DNA of 64,000 bases from a bacterium (GCA_016934955.1 JAFGRY010000004.1:62001-126000); one strand, 5' to 3'; positions 1 through 10,094 are shown, counted from the first letter of the stretch. Notes: generated by a model from the sequence alone, not told the origin. Numbers and translations: made by a program.

Positions 1-234
1 GGCTGTCTCAGCCTTCCGGGTGTACAGGTCAATGTCGAACGGTATAAACGCATCAAGGTCGAGGCGCTGGACCTCGCGGGCGCACCGTTTTCCGATACGC
101 TGGAAGGCCTCGCGGCCCGGGCCGTACAGCATGAAGTCGATCATCTGAACGGTATTATGATCATTGACCATGCATCGTCACTGCAGCGGCGTATGATGCG
201 GTCGAAACTCCGCAAGCTGGAAAAAGAGGCATGA
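1..234 (+). CDS. def: Peptide deformylase, C-terminal part (5' end outside window)
   Basis: Only the last 77 residues are present. They begin inside the deformylase motif 2 (GCLSLPG, whose Cys is a metal ligand) and contain motif 3, HEVDHLNG, which supplies the two His ligands and the catalytic Glu. The enzyme removes the N-formyl group from nascent proteins in the cytoplasm. The C-terminus is a basic helix (RRMMRSKLRKLEKEA), usual for this family. The stop codon overlaps the next ATG (ATGA at 231-234), so it is probably translationally coupled to the enzyme I gene. Identity rests on two family motifs in the right order. Confidence 0.95.
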   Translation, partial: GCLSLPGVQVNVERYKRIKVEALDLAGAPFSDTLEGLAARAVQHEVDHLNGIMIIDHASSLQRRMMRSKLRKLEKEA

Positions 235-2009
235 AGACTGAACGATCGACCATGATAGAGGGAATGTCCAAAGGAATCCCGGTTTCCGAGGGGATCGCCA
301 TCGGCACGGTCTGGAAACTTGACAGCGTCTGGGATGAAGTGACCGGTGTCAAGGTACTGCGGACCAAAAAGGAAGTCAGCCGCTATCAGGAAGCGCTCGA
401 CTATGTCAGCATTCAGCTTGTTGAATGCCGCGATCGGGTGAAACGCGAGATCGGGAGCGAAGAGGCCCGTATTTTTGAGGCGCATCTCGCGATTCTCGGA
501 GATGAATTTTTTCACAGCCGTATTCCCGAGGCGGTCAGAAAACGGCGGATGAACGTCGACTTTGTCCTCAAGGAGGAGATCGACGCCTGGATAACCGAGT
601 ATCTGAACCAGGTAAAAGATGAATACCTGCGGCTGAGAGCGCAGGATATCCGTGATGTCGGAGAACGTATCCTCCATGTGCTGCTGCAGACCGAGAACGT
701 GAATCCGCCCTCAGGAGAGCCCACAATCATCGTGGCTCATGAGCTGAGTCCTTCGGAAACCGCGCGTCTCCACAAGGATAAAATCCTCGGTTTCGCAACA
801 GAACTGGGAGGCGGCAACTCCCACGCCTCGATCCTCGCGCGGGCAATGGGCATTCCCGCAGTGGTCGGTGTCGAACGGCTGAAGCGTAAAACGGTTACCG
901 GTGATACAGCGATTATTGACGGCCACGCGGGTATCGTCTACATCAATCCTTCCCGGGAAATTCTCGAAGAATATGAAAAGCGTCAACGGCAGCTTACGGC
1001 CTACTGGAAACGGCTGTCCCGGGAAGTGGAGCTGCCGTCGGTCACCGCAGACGGAACCGCGGTCTCGCTTCAGGCGAATATCGCGAGCATCACCGATGTG
1101 TCGATGGCGATCAAGTACAAGGCGGAGGGAATCGGACTTTTCAGGACCGAACTGCCTTTTCTCTCCGCAGGACGGCTGCTGAGTGAAGAGGAACAGTTTC
1201 AGCTCTACAAGACGGTCCTGGAATCCATGGCGGGCAGCAAAGTCGTTGTGCGTACACTCGACCTCGGAGGAGACAAGTTCCTGCCCTTCCAGGCGGTTGA
1301 AGCGGAAAGCAATCCGTTTATGGGATGGCGGTCCATCAGGATATCGCTTCAGGAAAAAGATGTGTTCAAGGCCCAGCTGCGGGCGATCCTGCGGGCCAGC
1401 GCGTTCGGCAATCTCAGCATTCTTTACCCCATGATTTCAAGCCTTGAAGAGATACACGAGATCAGTTTGGTCTTCAGCGAGTGCAAACAGGAATTGACAC
1501 GGGAAGGGATTCCCTACGACAATGAAATCAGCACCGGTATTATGATCGAAGTTCCGTCGGCGGCGATCATGGCCGGCAATTTCGCCAAGCATGTCGACTA
1601 TTTCAGTCTGGGCACCAATGATCTCATACAATACACGCTCGCGGTCGACCGCAACAATGAAAAGGTCGCCCGCTTCTATCAGCCCCTGAACCCGGCCATT
1701 CTGCATCTCATCAAGAATACCATCCTCTGCGCCGACAGGGAAGGCGTCGGCGTGGCTCTCTGCGGTGAGATGGCCGGCAATCCTCTGTACACGGCGATGT
1801 TTCTCGGATTCGGTCTGCGGGAGTTCAGCATGAGTCCCGTCATGCTGCCGGAGGTGAAAAGCAGAATCAGAGCCCTCTCGATCGATGAGTGCAGAAAGCT
1901 GAGTGATGAACTGCTTTCTCTGGACTCGGCCGACATGATCGAGTCGCGGCTCTGGGATTTTCATCTGGAGATGAACAAACGGCAGGCGGTACCGGGCATT
2001 ACTGAATAA
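231..2009 (+). CDS. ptsI: PTS phosphoenolpyruvate-protein phosphotransferase (enzyme I)
   Basis: 592 residues, the normal length of enzyme I, which takes phosphate from PEP and passes it to HPr. Visible in order: N-terminal HPr-binding helical domain, the swivelling phospho-His domain with GGGNSHASILARAMGIP (active H198), and the C-terminal PEP-binding barrel with GIGLFRTELPFL, LDLGGDKFLPF, SLGTNDLIQYTLAVDR and the active-site CGEMAGNP (C511). The chosen ATG overlaps the stop of def; an in-frame ATG lies seven codons on. No HPr or sugar-specific EII gene is nearby, so whether it drives sugar uptake or a regulatory PTS cannot be told here. It converges on the NAD synthetase gene with an 11-bp tail-to-tail overlap. 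Confidence 0.95.
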   Translation: MKTERSTMIEGMSKGIPVSEGIAIGTVWKLDSVWDEVTGVKVLRTKKEVSRYQEALDYVSIQLVECRDRVKREIGSEEARIFEAHLAILGDEFFHSRIPEAVRKRRMNVDFVLKEEIDAWITEYLNQVKDEYLRLRAQDIRDVGERILHVLLQTENVNPPSGEPTIIVAHELSPSETARLHKDKILGFATELGGGNSHASILARAMGIPAVVGVERLKRKTVTGDTAIIDGHAGIVYINPSREILEEYEKRQRQLTAYWKRLSREVELPSVTADGTAVSLQANIASITDVSMAIKYKAEGIGLFRTELPFLSAGRLLSEEEQFQLYKTVLESMAGSKVVVRTLDLGGDKFLPFQAVEAESNPFMGWRSIRISLQEKDVFKAQLRAILRASAFGNLSILYPMISSLEEIHEISLVFSECKQELTREGIPYDNEISTGIMIEVPSAAIMAGNFAKHVDYFSLGTNDLIQYTLAVDRNNEKVARFYQPLNPAILHLIKNTILCADREGVGVALCGEMAGNPLYTAMFLGFGLREFSMSPVMLPEVKSRIRALSIDECRKLSDELLSLDSADMIESRLWDFHLEMNKRQAVPGITE

Positions 2010-3654
2010 GCTGTTTCCAGTCGGCCGCGATGGGAATTCTGCGTCCGCTGCCAAAAGCGGTGGCGCTGATTTTCAGCACCGGTGCCGCCTGGATCCGTTT
2101 ATATTCGTTTTTCTTGACTGCATTGATAATCCAGGCCACTATTCCGGGTTCGTATCCGCCGGCGATGATCTCATCAGTCGCGCATTTCTCCTCAATATAC
2201 ATCCTGAGCACACTGTCGAGGATCTCATAGGGGGGGAGTGTGTCCTGGTCTTTCTGACCGGGTTTCAGCTCGGCACTGGGCGCCTTGGTGAAGATGCGCT
2301 CCGGGATCACCGGGCTCGATTCGTTGATGTATCGGCAGAGCCGGTACACCATGGTTTTATACACATCACCCAGCACGCTCAAACCGCCGCTCATATCACC
2401 GTAGAGAGTGCAGTATCCCACTGCCAGTTCGCTTTTGTTCCCCGACGAGAGGGCCAGGTATCCGAACTTGTTCGAGAGGGCCATGATGATATTTCCGCGG
2501 ATTCGTGCCTGCAGATTTTCCTCGGTTACATCTTCCGGCATGTTTGCAAATACGGGGCCAAGCGTCTTTTTATAGGCTGAAAACAGATCCCCGATATCGA
2601 TGACCTGGTAGTGCACGCCGAGGCCGGCGGCCAGTGCAGCCGCATCCTCACCGCTTTCCTGTGATGAGTAGGGTGAGGGCATGTATACGGCGTGAACGTT
2701 TTCCGGACCGAGGGCTTTCGCGGCAAGGCAGCAGGTGAGCGCGGAATCTATGCCGCCGGACAGTCCCAGGACCGCCTTGCCAAACCGGTTTTTTTCGGCA
2801 TAATCACGTATGCCGAGCACCAGCGCTCTCGTCACCGATTCGGCGTCGGGCAGCGGGATGAAGGGGAAGGGTGCCGGAAGATGCGAGAGGTCCACCGTTT
2901 CGATATGTTCCGTAAAAGCAGGGAAGCAGACACGGAGCGCGCCTGTTCCATCGACGATCATGCTGCGTCCGTCGGAGATCAGCTCATCATTGGCCCCTAC
3001 CTGATTGACCAGAATCACCGGCAGCCGGTGTTTCGCCGCATGGTTACGTAGAATTGTGTAGCGAATTTCTTCTTTGCCGATCGCAAACGGCGAGGCCGAG
3101 ATGTTGATAATGATGCCGGCACCCTTCTCAGCCATCAGGGTCACGGGATCGACGCCGTAGGGCCGGAACGGGAAGAGGGATGGATCATTCCAGATATCTT
3201 CACAGATGGTTATGCCGAGCGCCGTGTCTCCCATACGGTAAATGTCCGTTTCAGCCGCGGGGTTGAAATAGCGTGCTTCGTCGAATACGTCGTAGGTGGG
3301 AAGCAGTGTTTTACGCTGTGTGTAAAGCAGTGTGCCGTTTTGCAGGAGCACCGCGGCATTATAGAGCCCTTTGCCCTCCTTGATCCGGGGGACATCGATG
3401 GATCCGTACAGAACCGCCTGTTTCGGGTATTTCCGGGTAAGCCCGCGAATTGTCTCACCGGCCCGCTCGTAATCGAGAAGAAACCCTTTTTTTGTGAGCC
3501 AGTCTTTGGGGGGATATCCTGAAGGAAACAGTTCACTGAAAATGACCAGATCAGCATCATCTCCTGCAGCCGCGTCGAGCGCGGTTTCCATCTTTCGAAT
3601 ATTGCCCGGAAAATCCCCGATCACCGGATTCAATTGCGCGAGAGTGACCTTCAT
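1999..3654 (-). CDS. nadE: Glutamine-dependent NAD+ synthetase
   Basis: 551 residues from the chosen ATG at 3654. The N-terminal half is a carbon-nitrogen hydrolase (glutaminase) domain with SELFPSGYPPKDWL and the nucleophile in GITICEDIW (C151). The C-terminal half is an N-type ATP-pyrophosphatase with the PP-loop GLSGGIDSALTCC near residue 295 and SSGNKSELAVGY. It converts deamido-NAD to NAD with ammonia channelled from glutamine, the last step of NAD synthesis. The reading frame opens 26 codons upstream, but family alignments start at MKVTLAQLNPVIGDF, and a good promoter lies inside the upstream extension, so the later ATG is preferred. Stands alone on the minus strand. Confidence 0.95.
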   Translation of the reverse strand: MKVTLAQLNPVIGDFPGNIRKMETALDAAAGDDADLVIFSELFPSGYPPKDWLTKKGFLLDYERAGETIRGLTRKYPKQAVLYGSIDVPRIKEGKGLYNAAVLLQNGTLLYTQRKTLLPTYDVFDEARYFNPAAETDIYRMGDTALGITICEDIWNDPSLFPFRPYGVDPVTLMAEKGAGIIINISASPFAIGKEEIRYTILRNHAAKHRLPVILVNQVGANDELISDGRSMIVDGTGALRVCFPAFTEHIETVDLSHLPAPFPFIPLPDAESVTRALVLGIRDYAEKNRFGKAVLGLSGGIDSALTCCLAAKALGPENVHAVYMPSPYSSQESGEDAAALAAGLGVHYQVIDIGDLFSAYKKTLGPVFANMPEDVTEENLQARIRGNIIMALSNKFGYLALSSGNKSELAVGYCTLYGDMSGGLSVLGDVYKTMVYRLCRYINESSPVIPERIFTKAPSAELKPGQKDQDTLPPYEILDSVLRMYIEEKCATDEIIAGGYEPGIVAWIINAVKKNEYKRIQAAPVLKISATAFGSGRRIPIAADWKQLIQ

Positions 3655-3703
3655 CTGCCACCATTGATTGGGATGAGTGCGAGAGTCATGGTTGAGCAGT
3701 GGT

Positions 3704-3732
3704 AAGGTAACGTTAATTTGTTCTTTTGTCAA
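3704..3732 (-). promoter_or_regulatory. Probable sigma-70 promoter of nadE
   Basis: Read on the minus strand, a perfect TTGACA (complement of 3727-3732) is followed after 17 bases by TACCTT (complement of 3704-3709). The -10 is weak (3 of 6) but spacing is ideal. Transcription would begin near 3697, giving a leader of about 43 nt before the chosen nadE ATG. This supports the downstream start codon. Confidence 0.5.
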
Positions 3733-3948
3733 ATATTTTTTAGGGATTTACCCTCAAGGAAAAAGGTTCCAAACCGCCAGTAGGCAAGAATTGCCGAAAT
3801 GGTGTTCTCTGCCTCGAAAAAGGCAACGGTTAAATTAATACAAGTATCTGATAATAAATAAGATATGATTATCAAGGCATCAACTGGTATGTGCTTTGCA
3901 AGAAATGGCCGGGAACGGAAAAAACAGCAAGCACAGAGGTTCCTGTTG

Positions 3949-6900
3949 ATGGTCTCATGGATGAAAAAAATGTCACGCTCTGCGGTCGCTGCTGCGGCCT
4001 GCTGGCTGCTCACGGGTGCTGCGGCCGCGAGTACTGTGGATTTGACCTGGAACGCCAACAGCGAAGATGATCTTGCAGGCTACAAGATCTATTATGGTAC
4101 CCAGTCGCGCAATTATCATACGTACATCGATGTCGGCAATGTCACTGAATACACAGTGCCCAATCTTGAACCCGGTGTTTCGTATTACATCTGTCTCACC
4201 GCATACGATATCAATCGCAATGAGAGCAGCTATTCCGAGGAAATCTTTCTCATCGCGGAAGACAATGTCCCTCCCGAGATCGAGTCGGTCTCATGTCTGT
4301 ACGGGGACCAGGTGCGGGTGGTGTTCAACGAGATCGTTGATATGGAATCGTCGCAGCTGACCAGCAATTATGCGATCAATAACGGGATTGCCATCAGCAA
4401 GGCCCAGCGCCAGTCTGACAAGCGGACGATCCTGCTCAGTACGAATCAGCATGCGAATGGAGAGTATCTGCTGACGGTAAGCAATGTGCGCGACAGCGCC
4501 GCCGTGCCGAACGCGATGCCGGCAGGAACAGAGGCGGCGTATGTCTGGTCGGGCAACGATGAGGATCCGCCAGAGGTTGAATCGGTGGAACTGCTGAGTT
4601 ATGACCTGATTGCGGTGACCTTTTCCGAACCTGTCGATCAGAGCAGTGCTGTTGCCAAAGAGAACTATGCGATTACTCCTTCACTTGCCCTGACCGGAGT
4701 CAGTATCGATGGATCCTGCCGCAAAGTGTATCTGGTGACCGAAGAACACCAGGCGGGACAGACATACACGCTGACGATCAATCATATTCGCGACAACGCG
4801 GTCCCTGCAAATGAGATGAACTCGGGTACGGCGGTTGCCTATACCTGGCAGTCTGATGACACCGAGCCTCCCACACTGGTCTCGGCCAGGAGCCTCACCG
4901 CCACTTCTCTCGCCATCGAGTTCAGTGAACCCCTTGATGCACAGTCGGCGGAAGCAGTCGGGAACTACCTCATAACACCGGCGGTCGCGGTTTCCAGGGC
5001 CCAGCTCAGTGCGGCGGGCACAGTGGTCACCCTGACCACCGGGACACACGCCGGCGGCACCTACACGGTGAAAGTGTCGAATGTGACCGATGATGCCTCG
5101 CCTCCCAACACCATCGTGACCTCCCAGCTTTCCTATATCTACAACGCCCCGGATGTCACACCGCCACGCATTGCAGCCGTTGCAATCACCAGCGCCAATC
5201 TGGTGAAAGTTACCTTTGATGAACCTGTTTCGCCGGCCAGTGCCACCTACGCCGGCAATTACAGTATTTCTCCCTATGTAAAAGTTACCAGGGCATCCCT
5301 CGATATCAGCGAGAAGGTGGTGATGCTCGAGACTGAAGGTCACGCGGCCGCGACCTACACTTTGACTGTCAGCGGTGTTCAGGACAAGGCGGCGGTTCCC
5401 AATACCATCGCCGCCAATACAACCGGCACTTACACCTATCAGCCGCCTGACGTGACCAGGCCCACCATCGTCGCGGTGCAGATGCACGGCAACGATATCG
5501 TGGAACTCGTCTTCAGTGAGGCGGTGGAGCGCACGAGCGCCGAGATAGCGGCCAACTATCAGATATCGGGATCGATTGCGGTGCAGAGCGCTGCGCTGGT
5601 GGGTGATGCTTATACCAGTGTGTACCTGTCGACCAGTCCCCACACGAATGGCCAGTCGTACACGGTTACGGTGAGCAATATCATTGACCGGGCCACTGTA
5701 CCCAACGTCATTATCGCCGGCATGCAGGCCTCGTACCGCTATGTTGAAGACGACACTGCTCCTCCCAGATTGACCGGAGTGGAACAGCTGGGCTCATCAG
5801 TAATCAGATTGACCTTCAGCGAAGCCCTTAATCCCCAAACCGTTCAGACCAGCGGAAATTATGTTTTCAATCCCGCTCTCTCCGTGGCAAGCGTCAGTCT
5901 CGACAACACCGGGAAAATCGTTTTTCTGACCACAGAGGAACACCAGCAGGGTGTTCAATACAGAGTGACGGTCAGCGGAGTGGCCGATCTGGCCTCACCG
6001 GAGAACGTGATCGGAACCGAGAATTCTCTGACCTTTACGACCGCGTCCGTGGATGCGGCATCGCCGCTGCTGGTCCGGGCGGAAAGCCGGGGCAATCAGA
6101 CAGTCGAAATCATTTTTAACGAGCCGGTTGACCCGGAAACGTCCCAGAATGCCGCGAACTACACAATCGACGGGGGAGTGACAGTCATCGGCGTCCAGCT
6201 CAGTCAATCGCAGATGAGCGTTTTTCTCGAAACATCCGCCCAGCCCCGGGGCACCTACACCGTCACTGTCAGCAATGTGCGTGATCAGGCCGCACATCCC
6301 AATACAATTGCGGCAGGATCACAATTGCAGTATACCTACATTCCGGCCGATACGGAAAAACCCCTCCTCACCGGTGCCTATTTTATCAATGTGAACGCGG
6401 TGGAGCTGACGTTCAATGAGCCGCTGAACAGAGAATCCGCCGAAAACAAGGCCAATTACGCGATCAACAATTCGATCACGGTCCAGAAAGCGACCCTCGA
6501 TTATGCCGGTACCAGAGTCATCCTGCAGACATCTACTCACTTCCCCGCCACGTTCAGGGTCACTGTCAACAACATAAAAGACGGCTCGGCTGCCGGGAAC
6601 GTGATTCTGCCGAATACCGGCATGAACTACTCATATGTCGTTCAGGATTACACCCCTCCCAGAATAGTATCCGCGATTCTCAAGGATAAAACCCATCTTC
6701 TGGTCACCTATGATGAGGCGATGGACATCGAGACCGCGGCCGATCCGGCGCACTACCAGATCAATAACGGTATTCAGGTCATCGATGCGGTCTCCATTGT
6801 CTCTTCTGCATCCCGGGATACCATGGGAACCACCATCCCTCAGTCCCAGATCCTGCTGGAGACCTCGAGCCACGCTGCCGGCCAGTACCTGCTCACGGTG

Positions 6901-9327
6901 AACGGGGTTCGCGACAATTCGGATGCGCAAAATCCCATCGCCGCCTACAGTCAGATTCAGTATATCTGGAGCCCGGTGGATACCACCGCTCCGGCGCTCA
7001 ATGGGGCCGCACTCGTCGGCACAACCAATCTGCAGCTTACTTTCAGCGAGCCGCTGGACGCGGAAACAGCGAAAAACAAGGATAATTACGTAATCCAGCC
7101 GTATGTGGAGATCGTGCATGCGGTTCTCGATGCCGAACTCGATGTTGTCTTGCTCTCCACGGCCCAGCACGATGCGGGTACCTATACGGTATTTGTTTCC
7201 AATGTCAAAGACAGGGCCTTTGTCAAAAACACCATCGGCACCGCAAATCAGGCTGTGTACACCTACAGTCCTCCCGATACTGTGGCGCCTGGGCTCGCCT
7301 CTGTAGAAATGAAAGAATCAGCCCAGATGGTCTATCTGCATTTCGACGAACCCCTGGCCCGGACTGCCGCTGAAAATGTCGCCAATTACCAGATTTCACC
7401 GAATATCACTGTCTCGAACGCCTATCTGCACGCCTCGCTGACCACGGTGATGCTTGAAACTTCCACACACCAGGCGAACACGAATTATGAAATTGTTATT
7501 CAGGGGCTGAAGGACAGGGCCCCCGCCCCCAATACGATGCAGACATCGATCAGAAGGCAGTATACCTATACACCGCCTGATAATATTCGGCCGGAGCTGG
7601 TCTCGGTAAAGCTGCAGAGTCCACGGAAACTGGAGCTGGTATTCAGTGAACCGATCGAGAAGACCTCGGCCGAAACCAGGTCCAATTACCGGATCGACCC
7701 GGATATTGAGGTCAATCATGCGTATCTCGATCCGGTGAACATGAAACTGGTCACCCTGGAAACATCGGACCATGCGCCGGGGCTGCTCTACTCGATCAAT
7801 GCCCAGAATATCCGCGACCGGGCGTCCATTCCCAATGTGATAACCGGGAATCAGTGGCTGAGCTACTCGCTTCCCATATCCGGCGGCAGCGCCGATCAGA
7901 CCGCGCCGGCCGTGGCCAGGATCGACGTGATCTCCGCGACCAAGCTGGACGTCATTTTCACCGAACCGGTGGATTCCGGCAGCGCCGAGGCGACGACCAA
8001 CTACCATATTGAAGGCGGAGCCCAAGTGAAGACCGCCGATATCGACGACCAGCTGACCCGTGTGCACCTGACAACGACCGAACATGTCGACGGCCGTGCC
8101 TATGCCATTACCGTCTCCAATATTCGCGACCTGGCCACGACGCCCAATCTGCTTTCAACCTCCCCCCAGACAAAATATCTGATCAAATCGGGTGTGGGTA
8201 TCAGCCGGCTCAACAGGGACGCATACGCGATGAACGGCTTCTGCATGGAGAACAGCTGCTATGTTGACCGTGATTATCTCTTTGAACAGATACCGGTGTG
8301 CCTGGAAAATACCGTGCAGATACAGACATCAAATGACGATAAAGCCGATACAAGCAACTACTCTCTTACCTTTGAACTCAGCGGGGACGCGATTGTATAT
8401 GTGGCCTATGACAGCCGGATCCGCAGTCTGCCCGCCTGGCTGGCAGACTGGAAGCGGACAGGGGAACAGGTGCTCAATTCCCGCTCCGATATCTACAATG
8501 TCTATTCACAGGAAGTGAACAGCGGCTATGTGTCGCTGGGCGGAAATTACGGCGGGCTCGACGATAATATGTACATGGTCTTCGTGAAACCGATGCTCAG
8601 CAGCAATCTCGTACTCAGCGGGCTTTCCCGGACGGGCTATCAGGTGAAACGGCTGGGTATCGGAGACCGTTACTATCTTGACCGGGACTATACGCTCGCC
8701 TCCGTGCCGTCGTTCATGGAAAATATGTTCTGGATCAACACTGCCAACGACGACAAGACCGATGATTCAGATACGTTCCTCTCATTCACACTGCTGCGCA
8801 GCTCGGTGATCTATATCGCCTACGATGCCATGGCGGGATCGACACCCGAATGGATGGACGACTGGATGCCCATGGAGGATCAGATAGTGGATTCCCGCGG
8901 TATCAGGTTCGATGTATACACGCGCAGTTTCCCGGAGGGTGACGTGGTGCTCGGCGGCAACAGCGGCACGCTCGATGACAATATGTATCTCGTGCTCCTC
9001 AATCCGGAACTGACCGAGGAGGAGGACGATGAGAGCAGCCGGCCGGCTACCTTCAATCTTGTTCAGAACTATCCCAACCCGTTCAACCCCGAAACAACGA
9101 TCAGGTTCGAGATCCACAAGACCGGTCCGGTAAAACTGACGGTGATCAATATTCTCGGCCAGCGGGTGAAAGTGCTTGTCGATGAAACGGTGTCCGGCGG
9201 AACCGTTCGGGAAGTGGTCTGGGACGGAACCGATATCAACGGAATGAATGTGGCGAGCGGCGTCTATTTTTACAGAATTCAGCAGGGTCAGTTCGCCAAG
9301 ACACGGCGCATGATTCTGCTGCGGTGA
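3949..9327 (+). CDS. Giant secreted Ig-repeat surface protein with FlgD-like/T9SS-type tail
   Basis: 1792 residues from ATG 3949, which has AGAGG at 3935-3939; the frame extends upstream to 3865 and ATG 3961 is another option. Order: signal peptide (MKKMSRS, then an Ala-rich core ending AAAAS), one fibronectin type III domain (YKIYYGTQS...YTVPNLEPG), thirteen tandem repeats of about 100 residues of SbsA/Big_5-like Ig type (each PPxxxSV, VTFSEPVD, SAExxxNYxI, HxxGxYTVTVSNVxDxA, PNxI), two copies of a C-terminal module (DRDY, NDDK, LDDNMY), then a tail beginning QNYPNPFNPETTIRF and ending GVYFYRIQQGQFAKTRRM. Such tails are FlgD-like Ig/type A sorting domains of type IX secretion. The stop overlaps the pilD start, tying it to the pilus operon. 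Likely an exported stalk-like adhesin; the ligand is unknown. Confidence 0.85.
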   Translation: MVSWMKKMSRSAVAAAACWLLTGAAAASTVDLTWNANSEDDLAGYKIYYGTQSRNYHTYIDVGNVTEYTVPNLEPGVSYYICLTAYDINRNESSYSEEIFLIAEDNVPPEIESVSCLYGDQVRVVFNEIVDMESSQLTSNYAINNGIAISKAQRQSDKRTILLSTNQHANGEYLLTVSNVRDSAAVPNAMPAGTEAAYVWSGNDEDPPEVESVELLSYDLIAVTFSEPVDQSSAVAKENYAITPSLALTGVSIDGSCRKVYLVTEEHQAGQTYTLTINHIRDNAVPANEMNSGTAVAYTWQSDDTEPPTLVSARSLTATSLAIEFSEPLDAQSAEAVGNYLITPAVAVSRAQLSAAGTVVTLTTGTHAGGTYTVKVSNVTDDASPPNTIVTSQLSYIYNAPDVTPPRIAAVAITSANLVKVTFDEPVSPASATYAGNYSISPYVKVTRASLDISEKVVMLETEGHAAATYTLTVSGVQDKAAVPNTIAANTTGTYTYQPPDVTRPTIVAVQMHGNDIVELVFSEAVERTSAEIAANYQISGSIAVQSAALVGDAYTSVYLSTSPHTNGQSYTVTVSNIIDRATVPNVIIAGMQASYRYVEDDTAPPRLTGVEQLGSSVIRLTFSEALNPQTVQTSGNYVFNPALSVASVSLDNTGKIVFLTTEEHQQGVQYRVTVSGVADLASPENVIGTENSLTFTTASVDAASPLLVRAESRGNQTVEIIFNEPVDPETSQNAANYTIDGGVTVIGVQLSQSQMSVFLETSAQPRGTYTVTVSNVRDQAAHPNTIAAGSQLQYTYIPADTEKPLLTGAYFINVNAVELTFNEPLNRESAENKANYAINNSITVQKATLDYAGTRVILQTSTHFPATFRVTVNNIKDGSAAGNVILPNTGMNYSYVVQDYTPPRIVSAILKDKTHLLVTYDEAMDIETAADPAHYQINNGIQVIDAVSIVSSASRDTMGTTIPQSQILLETSSHAAGQYLLTVNGVRDNSDAQNPIAAYSQIQYIWSPVDTTAPALNGAALVGTTNLQLTFSEPLDAETAKNKDNYVIQPYVEIVHAVLDAELDVVLLSTAQHDAGTYTVFVSNVKDRAFVKNTIGTANQAVYTYSPPDTVAPGLASVEMKESAQMVYLHFDEPLARTAAENVANYQISPNITVSNAYLHASLTTVMLETSTHQANTNYEIVIQGLKDRAPAPNTMQTSIRRQYTYTPPDNIRPELVSVKLQSPRKLELVFSEPIEKTSAETRSNYRIDPDIEVNHAYLDPVNMKLVTLETSDHAPGLLYSINAQNIRDRASIPNVITGNQWLSYSLPISGGSADQTAPAVARIDVISATKLDVIFTEPVDSGSAEATTNYHIEGGAQVKTADIDDQLTRVHLTTTEHVDGRAYAITVSNIRDLATTPNLLSTSPQTKYLIKSGVGISRLNRDAYAMNGFCMENSCYVDRDYLFEQIPVCLENTVQIQTSNDDKADTSNYSLTFELSGDAIVYVAYDSRIRSLPAWLADWKRTGEQVLNSRSDIYNVYSQEVNSGYVSLGGNYGGLDDNMYMVFVKPMLSSNLVLSGLSRTGYQVKRLGIGDRYYLDRDYTLASVPSFMENMFWINTANDDKTDDSDTFLSFTLLRSSVIYIAYDAMAGSTPEWMDDWMPMEDQIVDSRGIRFDVYTRSFPEGDVVLGGNSGTLDDNMYLVLLNPELTEEEDDESSRPATFNLVQNYPNPFNPETTIRFEIHKTGPVKLTVINILGQRVKVLVDETVSGGTVREVVWDGTDINGMNVASGVYFYRIQQGQFAKTRRMILLR

Positions 9328-10094
9328 GGGACCGAATGGTACTGTATGTCTTTATAATGGGGCTTGTAGTCGGCAGTTTTCTCAATGTCGTCATCTGCCG
9401 GCTGCCCAGGGGCGAATCGGTGGTCTTCCCGCCGTCCCACTGTCCGGCATGCGACGCCCGCATCAAGCTGTATGACAACATACCGCTGGTGAGCTATCTG
9501 CTGCTCGGGGGAAAATGCCGCAGCTGCCGCGCCCGCATTTCCCTGCGGTATCCCCTGGTGGAACTGCTCACCGCTCTCGCGGTCACGGCACTATTTATCA
9601 AGTATGGAACCGGATGGGATTTCTGGCGCTCCGCCGTCCTGCTGCTGTTCCTTGTTCCTGTCGCGTTCATCGACTGGGATACGCAGCTGGTGCTCAACAA
9701 ACTGACCCTGCCGGGTTTCATCACCGGCGCGCTGATGGTCCTTATATTTCAAACTGAAATGTGGCTGCGCGCGCTTTTGGGTGCGGTGAGCGGCGGTCTT
9801 GTCGTGCTGCTCCTCGCCGCCCTGGGCAAAGCGGTATTCAGAAAGGACAGTATCGGATTTGGAGATGTCAAACTGCTTGTTTTAATTGGAGTTTTCGCCG
9901 GTTTTCCCGATGTGCTGATCTGCCTTGTTTTCGGCATTTTCGCAGCATCGATTTATATCGTTTCAGGTATGATAATGAAAAAAATCACTATGGGGGATAT
10001 TATTCCTTTTGGTCCGTTTCTTGCAATAGGTACACTCGTATATTTTCTGGCAGGCAGCGAGGTGATGCAATGGTATTCCAGCTTCTACGCATGA
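9324..10094 (+). CDS. pilD: Prepilin leader peptidase / N-methyltransferase
   Basis: 256 residues, multi-pass membrane enzyme that cuts type IV prepilins after the leader Gly and methylates the new N-terminus. Seen: N-terminal GSFLNVVICRLPRGES, the two zinc-type pairs CPAC (C40/C43) and CRSC (C65/C68) of the cytoplasmic methylase domain, and the aspartyl-protease residues in FIDWD (D117/D119) and GFGDVKLL (D181). The frame starts at GTG 9324 overlapping the previous stop; ATG 9336 is an equally plausible start. Its substrates are the five pilin-like proteins encoded 4-7 kb downstream. Confidence 0.95.
   Translation: MRDRMVLYVFIMGLVVGSFLNVVICRLPRGESVVFPPSHCPACDARIKLYDNIPLVSYLLLGGKCRSCRARISLRYPLVELLTALAVTALFIKYGTGWDFWRSAVLLLFLVPVAFIDWDTQLVLNKLTLPGFITGALMVLIFQTEMWLRALLGAVSGGLVVLLLAALGKAVFRKDSIGFGDVKLLVLIGVFAGFPDVLICLVFGIFAASIYIVSGMIMKKITMGDIIPFGPFLAIGTLVYFLAGSEVMQWYSSFYA

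Noticed and set aside
4681-8085. Long minus-strand frames opposite the Ig-repeat gene
   Set aside because: They mirror the codon bias of a GC-rich repetitive coding strand, lack SDs and known domains, and the + strand protein is clearly real.
4300-8190. Repeats in the Ig genes as possible CRISPR or DNA satellite
   Set aside because: The periodicity of about 300 bp is at protein level (Ig domains); nucleotide repeats are diverged and have no spacer structure.
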